A stretch of DNA of 64,000 nucleotides, taken from NCBI RefSeq assembly GCF_024323335.1, contig NC_066580.1, positions 259,701,332-259,765,331 of the forward strand, given 5' to 3'. The DNA comes from Lathyrus oleraceus (taxonomy: Eukaryota > Streptophyta > Magnoliopsida > Fabales > Fabaceae). Position 1 is the stretch's first letter. The number at the start of each line of letters is the position of its first letter. This document shows positions 10,927 through 23,900 of this stretch, piece by piece. A program made the position numbers and the translations under genes. The notes under the pieces were generated by a model. It saw only the letters and a program-made list of their open reading frames with translations. It did not search any database and had not been told where the DNA came from.

Positions 10927-11125
10927 CCCGCTGGACGAAAAGAATAAAATAGTCCAGGCAAAAATGGGCATCCCGGCGAACCAAAAAGAAAAAATGAAAA
11001 GGTTCGGGCAAAAATTAGGGATAAGAAGAAAAAATTGTACACCCGGCAAGTCGAAAACCCCACAAGGGCGGCTTGGGAAAAAAAGGGTATCCCGGTGGAC
11101 TGAAAACCCGAAAGGGCGGTCCAGG
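10927..11125 (+). repeat. Four-unit hairpin array after the pol stop (A)
   Basis: Units at 10927-10958, 10972-11008, 11042-11077 and 11091-11125. Each opens CCC plus two bases, then a stem arm, a purine-rich loop, the complementary arm, and GG. Stem arms are TGGAC/GTCCA, CGAACC/GGTTCG, CAAGTCG/CGGCTTG (one G-T) and TGGACTG/CGGTCCA (one G-T). Units are joined by A-rich linkers, usually ending GGG and AT. Unit 4 encloses CCCGAAAGGG. Stem identity changes between units while pairing is kept, which suggests selected RNA structure. Function unknown. Confidence 0.7.
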
Positions 11126-13623
11126 CAAAAGAGTGATTGAAATGAACAACTGCGTCTAGCATGATCTTTTGTACTTTAGATATGACCATGGGTAATCCCC
11201 GGCAGAGATCAGTCGGAGTCGTCTTGTTCAGAAGGCAGAAAAGTACGGAGAGTCTGAGGACATATGGGGTGTAACCGAGTTGAAACTCGATGAGATCACG
11301 GTTTCTCATTGCCATTAGGATAGATTTTTCCTCTTGTGCGCAATTACCTCTTTTCAGGAATTGCTTCCTTTGTATTGCTCAGTTTTGAGCCACACCTTTT
11401 TCAATCAATAAAATGCATATTCAGTCAAATAATTTTGTTTTTGTTTTCATTACCGCTTTGATTGCAAAAACATCCAGTTATTTTTGATAAAGAATCTTTG
11501 CATTTTAAGACATACGGGTCCCTTCCTATGCATGCTTATAAGATTGAAAACTTGAAATCTTATTCGGATGGTTGAGTGACCCAAGTGTTGAAATCTTGAC
11601 ACGCCTGGGGCACGTTTTTATCTAACGATCTCTTTTGCAGGTGCTGTTAGATATTTTCGCTCACTTGCAGGTTGTGATGTGGAAGCTTTTGACAAAAGAT
11701 CCCCGTGGAGTCCAATCAGGAACAAAGGAATGAGGAATGGTGAAAAGACGGCGAAAGACGTGCAACGATCCTTGAGAATTAATCAAGAAGACTCTTCAAA
11801 GTCTGGAGATTGGAAAGTTTGTATGAATCCAGGGAGTGCGATCTCTGTGGAGTACGGAGCAGTCGAGAATACAAGGTGATGAATTAGAAAAGTCCAGACG
11901 AGTCTGGGAGCTCTCAAAAGTGGAAAGCTGATACTGGGTTTAGATATGGAATACCAGGGTTCGACGAGTCGACGGGTGTTCTGTGCCAGACTTTCTTTGT
12001 TTCCCCAAGCAGAGTTGGGATTGTTACCTCCCTAGCGGATTCAAGGTCCGTGTCTTCCCTAGCGGAGTCGGGATTTTTACATCCCCAGCAGCAGTGTCGA
12101 GATCGGTGTTTCCTCAGCAGCCAGGCCTGAAGGTTTCTATATCCCTAGCGGAGGTGCCTGTTGGTAGTTGTTTTTCCTAACATGGCGGAGCTTGTTAAGT
12201 TCCCCAGTAAGTCAAAGACCGTTGTTTCCCCCACAGAGTGCGTTGGTGGTTTCTTCCCCAGCGAAGTCCCCAAGCGGGTCGGGTTCAGTGGAGGTCATCC
12301 CTGGCAAGGATGGTCTATTTCCCAGCAGCAACGCTATTCTGCAGCAGGGTGGAGGTTGGAGTGTTAGCGGGTTCCTCAGCAGAGTGCCTCGAGCTCCCCA
12401 GAAGAGTCCCTTGAGGGGGATGCTTTTTATGCATTCATCATTTAGACAAGCATAACATATTGCATGGCTAATTGCGTAGCATTTCCATGATTATGGGGCA
12501 TTACGCTAAAAATCATCATGCATCAGCATTGCAAGCATAAGCTAGTCTCAAGCCGTGGTTACTGTTTGAGAGATGGTTTCGCCAGAGGGTGAAGATGTTA
12601 CTCTGAGGAGTTTGGTGTCGTGATTTTGAATTAACAGTATTCCCCAGTAGTGCGATATTGGAGGAAGGATTTCTGTCGGGCGGAGATGGAAATGATAATC
12701 CAAGGAGTTTCGGGGTCCAAAAAGAAAAAAAGAGAGAAAAATCCCCAGCTGAGCGCAAATTGCTCGTTTGCTAGGATTGAATAGAGGATAGCAGGCTCAT
12801 GGCTTGTTATCCCCAGCATGGGTCACTGGCACGCGTGCCGCCTCATTTATCACTGTTTCTTATCTCTGCCGATGCTGACAGGCATGACAAGTTTTTCGGG
12901 TATTCAGACCGATGCGGCATTCAGGCCAGGTTTCCGGTGTTCAGACCGAGGTGGGTGTTTAGACCAGTCTCCGATTTTCAGATCGAAGAAGCTTCCGAAG
13001 TTCAGATCGATGCAGCTTGCGGCATTCAAGCCAGGTTTCCGGTGTTCAGACCGAGGTGGGTCTTCAGACCAGATTTTCCGATTTTTAGATCGAAGAAGTT
13101 TCCGACGATCAGGTTGAAGTACTTGTGGCATTCAGGCCAATTTCTCGGTATCCAGACCGAATTGGTGTTCAGACCGAATTGGTATTCAGACCGAAGCGGC
13201 ATTCAGGCCAGTTTTCCGGTGTTTAGACCGAAGTGGTATCCAGACTGAAATGGCATTCAGGCCAGTTTTTCGGGCATTCAGGCCAATATCTCGGTGATCA
13301 TACCGGCATTAATACTCTCATTTTCCGATGCTCAGTATTCAGACTGACGAGCAGCGTTCAGGCCATGGTGGTTCCTGTGTTACCATTTATTTTGATATCC
13401 AGGTCAATGTTCCTTTTCGGTATTCAGGCCGACTTTCTCCGTACCAGACAGATTCTTCTTTTGAGATTGCTTCTTTGCCGATTCTGACGGGCATTGTTAA
13501 TTATTTCCCATCAGAGCGCAAATTGTTCGTCTGTTCTTGGTATTCAATCACTCTTCACCCTGATCATCTGAAAGCCGAGGTTGTTCATATCGACAGGTTC
13601 ACAGTGGATTGAATAGGGGCAGC
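11126..13623 (+). other. 3' untranslated region of A with minisatellites
   Basis: About 2.5 kb without a credible gene. An acceptor-like ctcttttgcag|gtg lies at about 11630-11643. From about 12000 to 12430 there are diverged repeats around tccccagcag, ttcgagat and ggtgttt. From about 12895 to 13490 there are roughly 20-45-bp repeats of the theme attcagaccga / ggcattcaggccag. Hypervariable tandem repeats before the 3' LTR are known in Ogre-type elements and can seed satellite DNA. Confidence 0.75.
13611..13623 (+). promoter_or_regulatory. Polypurine tract of A
   Basis: gaataggggcagc lies directly before the right LTR. B has gaataggggcaac in the same place. It is the expected plus-strand primer site, although short and interrupted. 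Confidence 0.7.
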
Positions 13624-16600
13624 TGTAACACCTCAAAATTTGCCCTCCTCTCTTGGGACTAGCTTAGCATATTGCATTTCATATTTAGGGCATTAGTCAT
13701 TGCATATTGCATATCATGTGAAAAACAAACAAGTCATTCTCCTAAGTCTTTCTCAAAAGATGGAGAGGTTAAGAGATTCAAGCTTGAAGATCTCATAAAT
13801 TGATCACTAGCCATCTGAGGGTTTGTGCTTCAATTAAGGTTTCTTGGTCCTTCAAGGAGGTTGAGTATTATCTTGGTTGAAAGGATATGTCACTATCATC
13901 ATGGTCTTATCATCCACAAGGGGTTCATTGTTCCTGATCATGTTCTTTAAGATTAGGGTTTTGACCTCTGGTCAACCCTAATCAGTGCCATTTTACCAAT
14001 CAGGGTTTCTCAAGGAGATGGGGTTTTATTTATTGAGATGGAGATCATCATGTGGTTTTATAGAGCTTGCATAAGTTAGGGGTTCATTTTGGAGCCATTT
14101 CATCAAGTGGTTGAGGCTCAAAGTCATCTGAGCATGTTCAAGTCATCTATCAACCAGAAAGTCAACAGAAAGTCAACTGAGGGCTAGGAGGTGGAGAAAT
14201 GAGTTTCAACATCTCATTCATGTTCAAAAGAGGCTTATTCATCATTACAAATGCATATCTTGAAGAATTTGAGGTCAAGTCAAAAGTTTCCAAAAATGGA
14301 AAATGACATGTAATTTGAAAGTTTCCAAAAATGGCAAGTTTTGGACTAACTTCAACTCAACTTTCCAGCATCAAAGAAGCTTCAAATGAAATTTTGTCCA
14401 ACATTAAAGTTGAAGATATGTCTCTCCCATTTCCAAAAATTCCAAGATCATGAATTTCTAATGAATGGTTAAGGAGTTATGATCAAATCATGGCAAAGTG
14501 TACATGAAACTTCAAATGGCCATATCTTTTGAACCAAAACTCCAAATTTGGTGGTTCTTTTTGCATTGTTCTTCTCATGTCATGAATTTTCCAAACCAAC
14601 CATCACATTGCTTGAAATGTTATCACATGAGCATTTGCATATCCAAGTCAATTTTGGAGGGAAAATTGGAAATTTAAAAATGGTGCATTGTATGGACTTT
14701 CTACCATTGCCATTGTGTTTGAAATGTAATTTTGAGTGAATTTGGGCCAGCATGGTGTACTGTTCACGTGTGCATCTCATGCATGAGGTGAAAGTGCAAA
14801 TTTGTGCATGCACCTTGTAATCTCTTAATCCCAATTAGTTTTGGCTTAAGTGTGATTTCAGATTCATTAACAAGGCATATAAAAGGTTAATCACAACTGA
14901 ATTGGAGACAACACACATTTTCAGATCTAGATCTTGAATTTTGATCAAAATTTTCTCTCACAAAGAACTTCCAAATTCTTCACACAAACACTCATTTCCT
15001 TGCATAATTCATGATCATGGAGTGGTTTTGAGTAAGATTCAACGTGCACTTTGAAGAATTCGTGTCAGATTCAACCATGCTTGAAGCTTGAAGGTGTTAA
15101 TGGAGTTTTCAAATTAAGCTGGATTCACACGTGTTTGAGCTTCCAATTCTTCATCAATCATCTCCACAAGTATTATAGAGTTGATCTGGATCGTTTGGAG
15201 CCTTGGAACGTGCAAAACAAGAACCTGCTCTTTAAGAGGTAGGATTTTCGACCTTCATAATTCTTCAATTCATGAGTATATTCGTGTAGATCTTTGTTTG
15301 TTGAGAATTCTGAGCCAAAAATCGTGTGAAATGGAGCATTATTGACTGAGTTATGTGCATTTGAAGTTTTGCATCCAAAAATGTTCATCCACGATTTGAA
15401 CTTGTTATGATGTTTTAGAATGAATTGTTAGTTGATCTATGATGTACATGGAATAAGGATTTGAATGATATAAAAATCTTTGAGTTCTTGAAATTTCTGG
15501 AATTTCTGGAAATTTGAGGATGAATCTTCATCTTCTTCATGATGAAGATGATGAATCTTCATGCGTAACGTCGGTTTTTGGTCATTTGCGTCGGTTCCTG
15601 GCAATTAGCGGCGATTTTCTGGATTTTGCCATGCAGCTTAGGGTTCTTAATGGAAACGAAGTCGCTTGGTAGTTGGCGCGCACGTTTCATTTGAATTTGA
15701 CCAGGGATCGATTCTCAGCGAAGCCACTTTTAAAATTGTTCATCATTTTTAGTGCTTTCCCTCCACTTTGCCATGCCATGCTTCATTTCATTTCATTTTT
15801 TTTCTATCAACTTGTAAAATCCACATCAAATTGAAAAATGCATCAATTCACTCCCAATATTTTGCAAAATGATCCTTGAGATGTCTAGTTTTTAATGATG
15901 ATGAATTTAAAAGTTGTGAATGGCTGGAAATTTATTTTCTCTAGGTTGATTGAACACATGTGCATTTGTGACATTGCCTTACTCTTTCTATCATGAAATG
16001 CTTGATTTTAATCCAATGGACATGAAATTTTACATGCTGATTCTAGACATATTGATGGATGTTTTAGGCTTGGTTTGGTATTTTTCCCATTCACCATTTC
16101 TGTTTTATGAACATGTTTGCATGGTGTGACAATTTGTGTCACACCTTTGGATGATCAACTTGTGCAATTTGATTTCCATGCCAAATGACCTCTAATACTT
16201 CTGATTTTTTGTATGATGGATGTTTTGGATATGTTGATTGCTCATGAATTTTTCCAGAATTATTTAAATCATCTCTGTTTCTATTGGGAATTTTCATTCT
16301 TAATGTTCAAATGCATGCCTTGAATTGGTCATTGACTTCTCTTGCCTATTACATGAACTTGCATGTTGATTTTGCTTTGGTCCTTTTTAGGACTTGTTCT
16401 TGATTGATTAAATATGATCCATGTTGAATATCAAGTTCTGTTTTGGCTTTTTGATTCACTTTTGACCCTAGGCTTTGACCTAGTGGTTTGTTACTTACAT
16501 TTGAGTTGTGATTTCAGGTTCAAGTGTGCACCTCCATGGTTGATGTTGCTCCTTCATTTGAGCTTGATCATTTGTTATTGTTGGCTAACACTTGCTGTTT

Positions 16601-18330
16601 TGTAGGCCTTGATGATGGTTCATTTGTGTTTATTACTCATTGTGCATATTGGATTTGTCTGTCTGTTTGAATATTGACTGTTTGTCTGGATTTTGTACTG
16701 ATTGGTTTAGATGTTTCCACAGGTACCTAAGTTGCTTTAAGTTCATTTGAACTTTGCTTTGCTTGCTTGTGGTTGACATACCACTGAGGTATAATTCCTT
16801 GATCTTCATGTAGTCTGGAAGACCTGTCATGTTACTTTGGCAGGCACCTGTCTGAAGCCCTCTTTAAGAGGCAATGCTTGTGTTTGTTTAATTTTGTGCC
16901 AAGCAGGTAAAGTCCTCTTAAGAGGCAATTGGCAGATAAAAGGGATGTGCAATCCATCCCCTGCTATTCAGTTGTGTCATTCACTTTGCTCACACCATGT
17001 GTTGATGCATTATGAATAAGAACCCAAGATCTTGTTGTGTCAGTCATGTGGAGAAGAGTTCCTACATTCTGAACTCCCACACTTTCTATTTGATTCAAGC
17101 TATCCCAGGCCAGGGATAAGAGCTATGAGGCATAACCCTCATCTCCATTTCATCTGCTTCACCCTAACTCTCAATGTTAGGGTTAAGAGCTAAAAACACC
17201 CCATTCCAGTTGGCTTGTTTCTACAGCCTAGCCTTGTATGAGCCAATTGTTTGCATATAGTGTGTTTGCTTTCTTTATTGTGCTTGTATTTGCTCGATTT
17301 TGCTGTTTAGGATAGCTTGCTTCCTGTGCAAGTTAGGATAGAGACCTCAACATAGGGATCGTATGCATGACAACTTCTAGGCTCGAGTCGTAGTCTCCCT
17401 AGTAGCTTGTTATCTCCCTTGTCTCTGGCTAGGTTAGAAGTTCTTTCCCTGTTTAGGGGAACTACGTTTCCCTGATCCTCATACCAGATGAGGTACGTAG
17501 GTAGGAGATCGTGCAAGATCTCTCCGGGCACCCTTTTCTTTTTTGCGTGTGTTTTGCTTGACAGCTATCAGGCTCGAGTTCCTGACTCCCTTTTAGCTTG
17601 TTTGTTTGTTAACCTCTTGTGTGTAAGTGAGGAGTCTGACGTAAGTCCAGCGATTGGAAGTCAGTTTCCTGTGTTTGTTTCTTTGTTTGGAGTCTGACAT
17701 AAGTCCAGCGATTGGCAGTTGGTTTCCTGTGTGGGTGTGTGTTTGTTGGTTCGGAGTCTGATGTAAGTCCAGCGATTGGCATTCGGTTTCCATGTTTGCC
17801 TGTTTGTGTGGAGTCTGACATAAGTCCATCGATTAGCAGTCGGTTTCCTGTTTGTGTTTTGTTTGTCGTGCGTTAGCCGAACTACAGTAGCTCTGATTCT
17901 CATTCCAGATGAGATACGTAGGCATAGGATGCGATATCCTAGCGAGCCCGTTCCCCGTTTCCCCGAACTACGTCGACTCTGATGTTTGTGTCTGACAAAC
18001 TACGTAGGCCCAGGATGCGACATCCTGCCGAGTCACCTTCCTCCGTCTTCTTCCGCCTGTTTGTTCCAATGTGTGTGCATTCTTTGAGCAGTTATTCAGC
18101 AACCTTATCCTATTCTTTTGAGCGTGGATCTCGTCGAGTACGACGGACGTGAGGGGTGCTAATACCTTCCCCTTGCGTAACCGACTCCCGATCCTTGTAA
18201 TCTCCGGTCGTAAGACCATTTCCTTTCCAGGTTTACTTCAAGCGTTTCTTTCCCTCTTTGGGATAAATAACGCACGGTGGCGGCTCTGTTTGTTTGTTTT
18301 TCCCGCCGGTTGTTTTTCGCGGATTCGACA
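13624..18330 (+). repeat. Right LTR of A (4707 bp)
   Basis: Begins TGTAACACCTCAAAATTTG and ends GCGGATTCGACA. U3 contains a doubled aaagtttccaaaaatgg block near 14285-14340. A TATA box follows (14878-14886), so transcription probably starts about 30 bp downstream. The rest carries the ggagtctga repeats and the ACTACG modules. The copia element resumes at 18331. Confidence 0.95.
14878..14886 (+). promoter_or_regulatory. TATA box in the LTR of A
   Basis: TATAAAAGG about 1.25 kb into the LTR. The same region of B has TATATAT (22166-22172) and the solo LTR has TATATAAAG on the minus strand, so position rather than exact sequence is conserved. Confidence 0.6.
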
Positions 18331-18830
18331 ATCATCATGGTTTATATCATTATTGTTATCGTGCTGGCCATACCATTGAGAAATGCAAGTTTAGGAGATT
18401 TCTTGTTCCTAAAGGTATTTATCAATGGAAGCCAAAAGGCAACCATGTTAGCACTTACCCACTTGGACCCAATGAAAATTGGGTACCAACTTCTCTCTTT
18501 TGATATTGTAGGATGAGTGCCTTGCTTCCGTAGATAGGAGATGGTTTCTTGACAGCGGTTGCTCAAGGCACATGACCGGTGACATATCTCTTTTTATAGA
18601 CTTCAAAGCAAAGAAGAAGGGATATGTTACTTATGGAGATAATAACAAAGGAGCTATACTTGGCAAAGGTAGTGTAGGTAATCCCTCTACCACTACTATT
18701 TCTGATGTCCATTTAGTAGAGGGGCTTAAACACAATTTGTTAAGCATAAGTCAATTGTGTGACAAGGGGTATAAAGTTTCTTTCCAAAAACTTGCTGCAT
18801 AATTGAACATGCTGAACATAACGTTGTGTT
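18331..18830 (+). pseudogene. Copia gag tail (zinc knuckle) and protease
   Basis: 18335-18500 encodes a CCHC knuckle whose first Cys reads Tyr (TAT), followed by basic sequence, to a TGA at 18501. The aspartic protease follows in another frame, with WFLDSGCSRH at about 18541-18570 and MTGDISLF after it, ending in LLSISQLCDKGY. A frameshift near 18792 separates it from the next block. Protease and gag are therefore both broken, and the knuckle abuts the right end of element A. Confidence 0.82.
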
Positions 18831-19960
18831 TAAGGGTGTAATGGTAAACAATATCTATATGCTTGACCTTTTTGATGTATCTTTAACAAGTACTAAATGT
18901 CTAGTTACCTTGAATGATGATTCTTGGCTTTGGCATAGACGTTTAGCGCATGTTAATTTCGATTTGCTTAATAAGGTTGTATCTAAGGATCTAGTAGTCG
19001 GTCTTCCAAAAACTAAAATTTTCAAAAGACCACCTATGTGACGCGTGCCAAATGGGAAAGCAAACGAGGGTGTCTTTTAAATCTAAAAATGTAATTTCAA
19101 CTTCACGACCCCTTGAGCTTCTCCATATGGATCTCTTTGGACCTTCTAGGACAAAGAGCTTAGGTGGAAATTATTATGGTTTTGTAATCGTTGATGACTA
19201 TTCTAGATTTACTTGGACTATATTCCTTCATAGCAAAGATGAAACTTTTTCTGCTTTTAAGAATTTTGCAAATCTGTCCCAAAACAAAATGAATTCCAAA
19301 ATAGTTACAATTCGTAGCGATCATGGTGGTGAATTTCAAAACTATCACTTTGATAAGTACTGTGACAAGTATGGTATTGAGCATAACTTTTCAGCTCCTC
19401 AAACTCCACAACAAAATGGCGTTGTGGAGCGTAAAAATCGTATTTTAGAGGAGTTGGCAAGAACAATGCTAAATGAGGGTGGATTACCAAAATATTTGTG
19501 GGCTGATGCAGTTAGCACAGCTTGTTATGTTTTAAACAGGATCTTAATTCGCCCTATTTTAAATAAAACTCCTTATGAGCTTTTAAAAGGAAGAAAGCCA
19601 AACTTGTCACATCTTCACGTATTCGGTTGTAAGTGTTTTGTTTTGAATAATGGTAAGGAAAATATTGGGAAGGTTGATGCAAAAGCGGATGAAGGTATCT
19701 TTCTTGGATACTCACAATCAAGTAAAGCATATAGAGTATATAATAAGCGTTTACTTACTGTTGAAGAACCTGTCCATGTTTCTTTTGATGAGTCTTATCC
19801 GAAAAGTGTCGGAAAAGGTATTTCTTTTGATGACGCAGGTGTATCTACAGAAGACATACTCAAGGAAGCTGTTACGGAAACTGATCAGTCCAGAACAGTT
19901 GCCCATGAGAAGGAGGAAGTAGTCATGAAGAAAATGAGGAAGAAAGGACAGCTGGAGTGA
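18800..19960 (+). pseudogene. Copia integrase (pre-integrase zinc finger plus catalytic core)
   Basis: The pre-integrase finger shows WHRRLAH and CDACQMGK, with a frameshift between them near 19020-19040. The catalytic core (19052-19960, open throughout) has LLHMDLFGP (first Asp), RSDHGGEF (second Asp) and VVERKN (Glu), so the DDE triad is intact. The C-terminal part has VFGCKCFV and GIFLGYS, usual for Ty1/copia integrases. The frame ends at 19958-19960, after which RT continues in another frame. Confidence 0.88.
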
Positions 19961-20909
19961 ATGACCTTCCACCAGCTTGGAAATCTTCAAAAGAACATCC
20001 TATTGACAACATCTTGGGAGATATTTCAAAGGGAGTAATGACTCGTTCTAAGATAAGTATTTTTTGTTTTCACTTCGCTTTTGTTTCCCAAGTAGAACCT
20101 AAAAATGCCAAAGAGGCCTTGATTGATGAATTTTGGCTAATGGCCATGCAAGAAGAGCTTAATCAATTTAAAAGAAATGACGTTTGGGAACTTGTCCCTC
20201 GTCCGCGAGATCATCATATCATAGGTACTAAATGGGTTTTTAGAAATAAGCTTGATGAAAATGGAGTGATAACTACGAACAAGGCACATTTAGTAGAACA
20301 AGGGTATAACCAAGAGGAGGGCATAGACTATGAGGAAACTTATGCTCCAGTTGCTCGCCTTGAAGCTATACGTCTCTTGCTTGCCTATGCGTGTTCTAAT
20401 AATTTTAAGCTTTACCAAATGGACGTAAAGAGTGCGTTTCTAAATGGTGTCATAAATGAAGAAGTATATGTCTCACAACCTCCTGGTTTTGAGAATGCTG
20501 AAAATCCAGATTATGTTTACAAATTAAAACGAGCTTTGTATTGTCTTAAACAAGCCCCTCATGTTTGGTATGAAAGGCTTAGCAAATTTCTAATTGATCA
20601 TGGATATTCAAGAGGTAAAGTGGATAATACTCTCTTTATTAAACACAAGGGAAAGCACATTCTTTTAGTTCAAGTTTATGTAGACGATATAATTTTTGGT
20701 TCAACTAACATACACTTGGTCGAAGAATTTTCTAAGGTTATGCAGGGTGAATTTGAGATGAGTCTTATGGGGGAGCTGAATTACTTCCTAGGTCTTCAGA
20801 TAAAGCAACTTGATGAGGGTACAACAGTATGTCAAACAAAGTACTGCAGAGAACTACTCAAGCGCTTTGAAATGAACGACTCAAAATCAATTGACACCCC
20901 TATGCCTAC
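19957..20909 (+). pseudogene. Copia reverse transcriptase, N-terminal and central part
   Basis: Contains TKWVFRNK, ETYAPVAR, QMDVKSAFLNG, LYCLKQAP and the catalytic YVDDIIFG (about 20680-20703), in Ty1/copia order. The coding frame runs into the TG of element B's left LTR at 20910 and resumes at 48601. Small differences from the usual family sequence (for example AHLVEQGYNQ) suggest decay, but no stop falls in this segment. Confidence 0.92.
20905..20909 (+). repeat. Target-site duplication of B, left copy
   Basis: cctac precedes the LTR; ccttc (48596-48600) follows the other end, with one mismatch. Dropping one copy restores the RT reading frame across the joint. Confidence 0.8.
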
Positions 20910-23900
20910 TGTAACACCTCAAAATTTGCCCTCCTCTTCTTGGGACTAGTTTAGCATATTGCATTTCATATTTTAGGGCATTAGGCATGTACATATTGCA
21001 TATCATGTGAAATAAACAGGTCATCCTCCTAAGTCTTTCTCAGAAGATGAAGAGGTTAAGAGATTCAAGCCTGAGGGTCTCATGAATTGATCACTAGCCA
21101 TCTGAGGGTTTGTGCTTCAATTAGGGTTTTCTTGGTTCTTCAAGGAGGTTGAGCAATATCTTGTTTGCAAGGGTACATCATCATCATCATGGTTATGTCA
21201 TCCTCAAGGGGCACATTGTTCATGCTCGGATCCTTTGGGATTAGGGTTTTGACCTCTAGTCAACCCTAATCAGTGCCATTCTACCAGTCAGGGTTTTTTT
21301 AAGGAGGTGAGGTTATTTGCTTGGATGAGGATCATATGATTGTTAAGTGAAACTTACAAGAGCTAGGGTTTCATTTTGGAGCCAATCCACCAAGTGGTTG
21401 AGGCTCAAGCTGATCAGAGCACTTCTAAGTCATCTGTCAACTAGAAAGTCAACAGAAAGTCAACTGAGGGCTAGGAAGTGGAGAAATGAGTTTCAACACT
21501 TCATTCATGCTCAAAAGAGGCTTATTCATCATTACAAATGCATATCTTGAAGAATTTGAGGTCAGATCAAAAGTTTCCAAAAATGGAAAGTGACCTGTAA
21601 TTGAAAGTTTCCAAAAATGGAAAGTTTTTGGTTCAAATTCAACTTGATCTTACATCATCAAAGAAGCTTAAAATGAAATTTTGTCCAGCATGAAAGTTGA
21701 AGATCTCTCTCTCCCATTTCCAAAAAGTCCAAGATCATGAATTTATGATGAATGGTTGAGGAGATATGATCAAATCATTGCCAAGTCTGCTTGAAACTTC
21801 AAAAGGCCATAACTTTGGACTCATAACTCCAAATTGAGTGCTCCTTTTTGCCAAACTCTTATCATAACATGAACTTTCCAAAGCATTCATCACATTGCAT
21901 TAAAATTCATATTATGATCATATGCATATTCATGCTTATTTTGGAGGGAAAATGCTAAATTTGAAATTGGTGCATCATGGGAACAAATCACCATTGCCAT
22001 TGTGTTAATTGGAAGTTTTTAAGTGAAATTGATCAGCCATATAGCACTGTTCACGTGGGATTGCTCCATGCACCATGCAAAATGTCATTTTTGGCTAAAC
22101 ACCTTATTTTCATTTAATCTCAACTAAACATGATTAATTTTGATTAAGAGTGGATTAACACAGGGTATATATTCATATTCATAACAGAATTTGAGAGGAT
22201 TCTAGATCTAGATCTCAAAATTCTCTTTCCCTCCATTTTTTTCTCTCAATCATAATTCAAATTTTCTCCACATAACCTGGCTATATTCTTCCATATTCTT
22301 GTTCTCTGGTGTGGATTTAGTATAGATCAAGCCTTGGATCATCAAATTTGGACCAGAATCGTGCATGTGAAGCTCAAGAACATAGCCATGGCAGTTGAGA
22401 TTTAAGCTAGATCTACACAGTTCCAAGCCTCAAGTTCTTCATCAAACTTTATAACAAGTGATCAGGAGTGTATTGGAAGCTTGCCAGGCCTTGATTCGTG
22501 CGTTTCCAGAAGTTGATCTTCAAGAGGTCATATTTTCGATCCTCTTAATTCTCTGTTTTATGTGGATAATCTTGTAGAACATTGAATGCTGAGCAATCTG
22601 ATATAAATTTCGTGTGAAATGATGTACTATTGCATGAGATATTCTTGATTAAAGTTTGGTGCCGCAAAATGTTCTTGCTCGATTCTGTAAATCCATGGCT
22701 TATTTGTCTGTAATTTTGATTGATCTGGAACCTGCGTTGCAAGAGCTTCCTATTGATGTCATTTTTTTGGAAATCTGGGAATTTTTTTTAATGACACTGT
22801 TCACCACCGTCTTCATGAAGAAGACGGTGGTTTCCACCGTATGCCTGGCCGTGCGCCACCCTGCCTGTACAGGCTGGGGTTTTCTGGTTCATGCATGAAG
22901 AATGCACTACAGGCCCCGTTTGATCCGTGGTTCCCTCTTCGATCCCAGCCTAGCGCGTTTCTGCTTTTATTTTTTCATTTTAATTGCCTAGCCTTGAAAC
23001 GACATCGTTTCAGGCAGCGCTGGATCTCACTTCGATCCTTGGTTCCAGCAATTCCATTTTATTCAATTCTTTTTATTATTTTCATGATTTTCAATGTTTA
23101 TTTCATTTTTATGCATGACATTCAAAAAATCATAACTAATAGTAGAATGATCCAATTAATTCCTGGTTTTTTGCTAAATGATCCTTGAAATGTCTAGAAT
23201 TTTATGGTTTCGATTTTGTGATTTTACCATGCCTGGAAATTAAATTGTGTTAGAGTGATTGAATATGTATGCTTTTGTGACCTTGCTTCATTCATCCTAG
23301 CATAAAATGCTCATACATGATCCAAATACCATGAAATTTTGCATGATGATTCTTAACATGTTGATGGATTTGTGTGATTTTATTTGGAATTTTTTTCTAT
23401 TGTCTTCACTGTTTGGGACACATGTACTTTAGGTGTGACAATTTGTGTCACACAATTGGATGTCTAGCTTGTGCATTTTCATATCCATATCAAATGAGCT
23501 CCTCTGTTTATGATTTTTGGCATGATGATTGTATTGGACATGTTGTGTGCACATGAAAATTTCCAGAATTATTTGATTCATTTCTGTTTTGATATGGAAT
23601 TTTGATTCTTGATGATCATTTGAATGCTTTGAAATTGTCTTTGTCTTCTCTTGCTCACTACATGACTTTGCTTAATGATTTTGATTTGGTCCTTTTTAGG
23701 ACATGTTCTTGATTGAATGTAGTTGCTTCATGCTGAATATCAAGCTCTGTTTTGACTTTTTGCCCCACCTTTGACCCTAGCCTTTGAGCTAGTGGTTTGT
23801 TCTCATCCTTTGGACTTTGGTTTTCAGGTTTCAGGAAATTAGCCACATTGGTTGATATGATCTCATCACTTGAGATACAAGTTATTTTGGTTGACTAACC

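Larger units (their letters stand above)
1..18330 (+). mobile_element. Ogre-like Ty3/gypsy retrotransposon A (5' end outside window)
   Basis: Order seen: partial LTR, primer binding site, long leader, ORF1, gag, RT, RNase H, second RNase H, integrase, 3' minisatellites, polypurine tract, LTR. The upstream ORF1, about 4.7-kb LTR and lack of a chromodomain after integrase fit the Ogre/Tat lineage. The two LTR copies match over 1.76 kb with roughly 38 differences by eye, so the insertion is fairly recent. The element sits in the gag zinc-knuckle region of a SIRE-like copia element that resumes at 18331. The left target duplication is off-window, so that joint cannot be confirmed. Coding capacity is lost through stops, frameshifts and loss of the protease. 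Confidence 0.93.
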
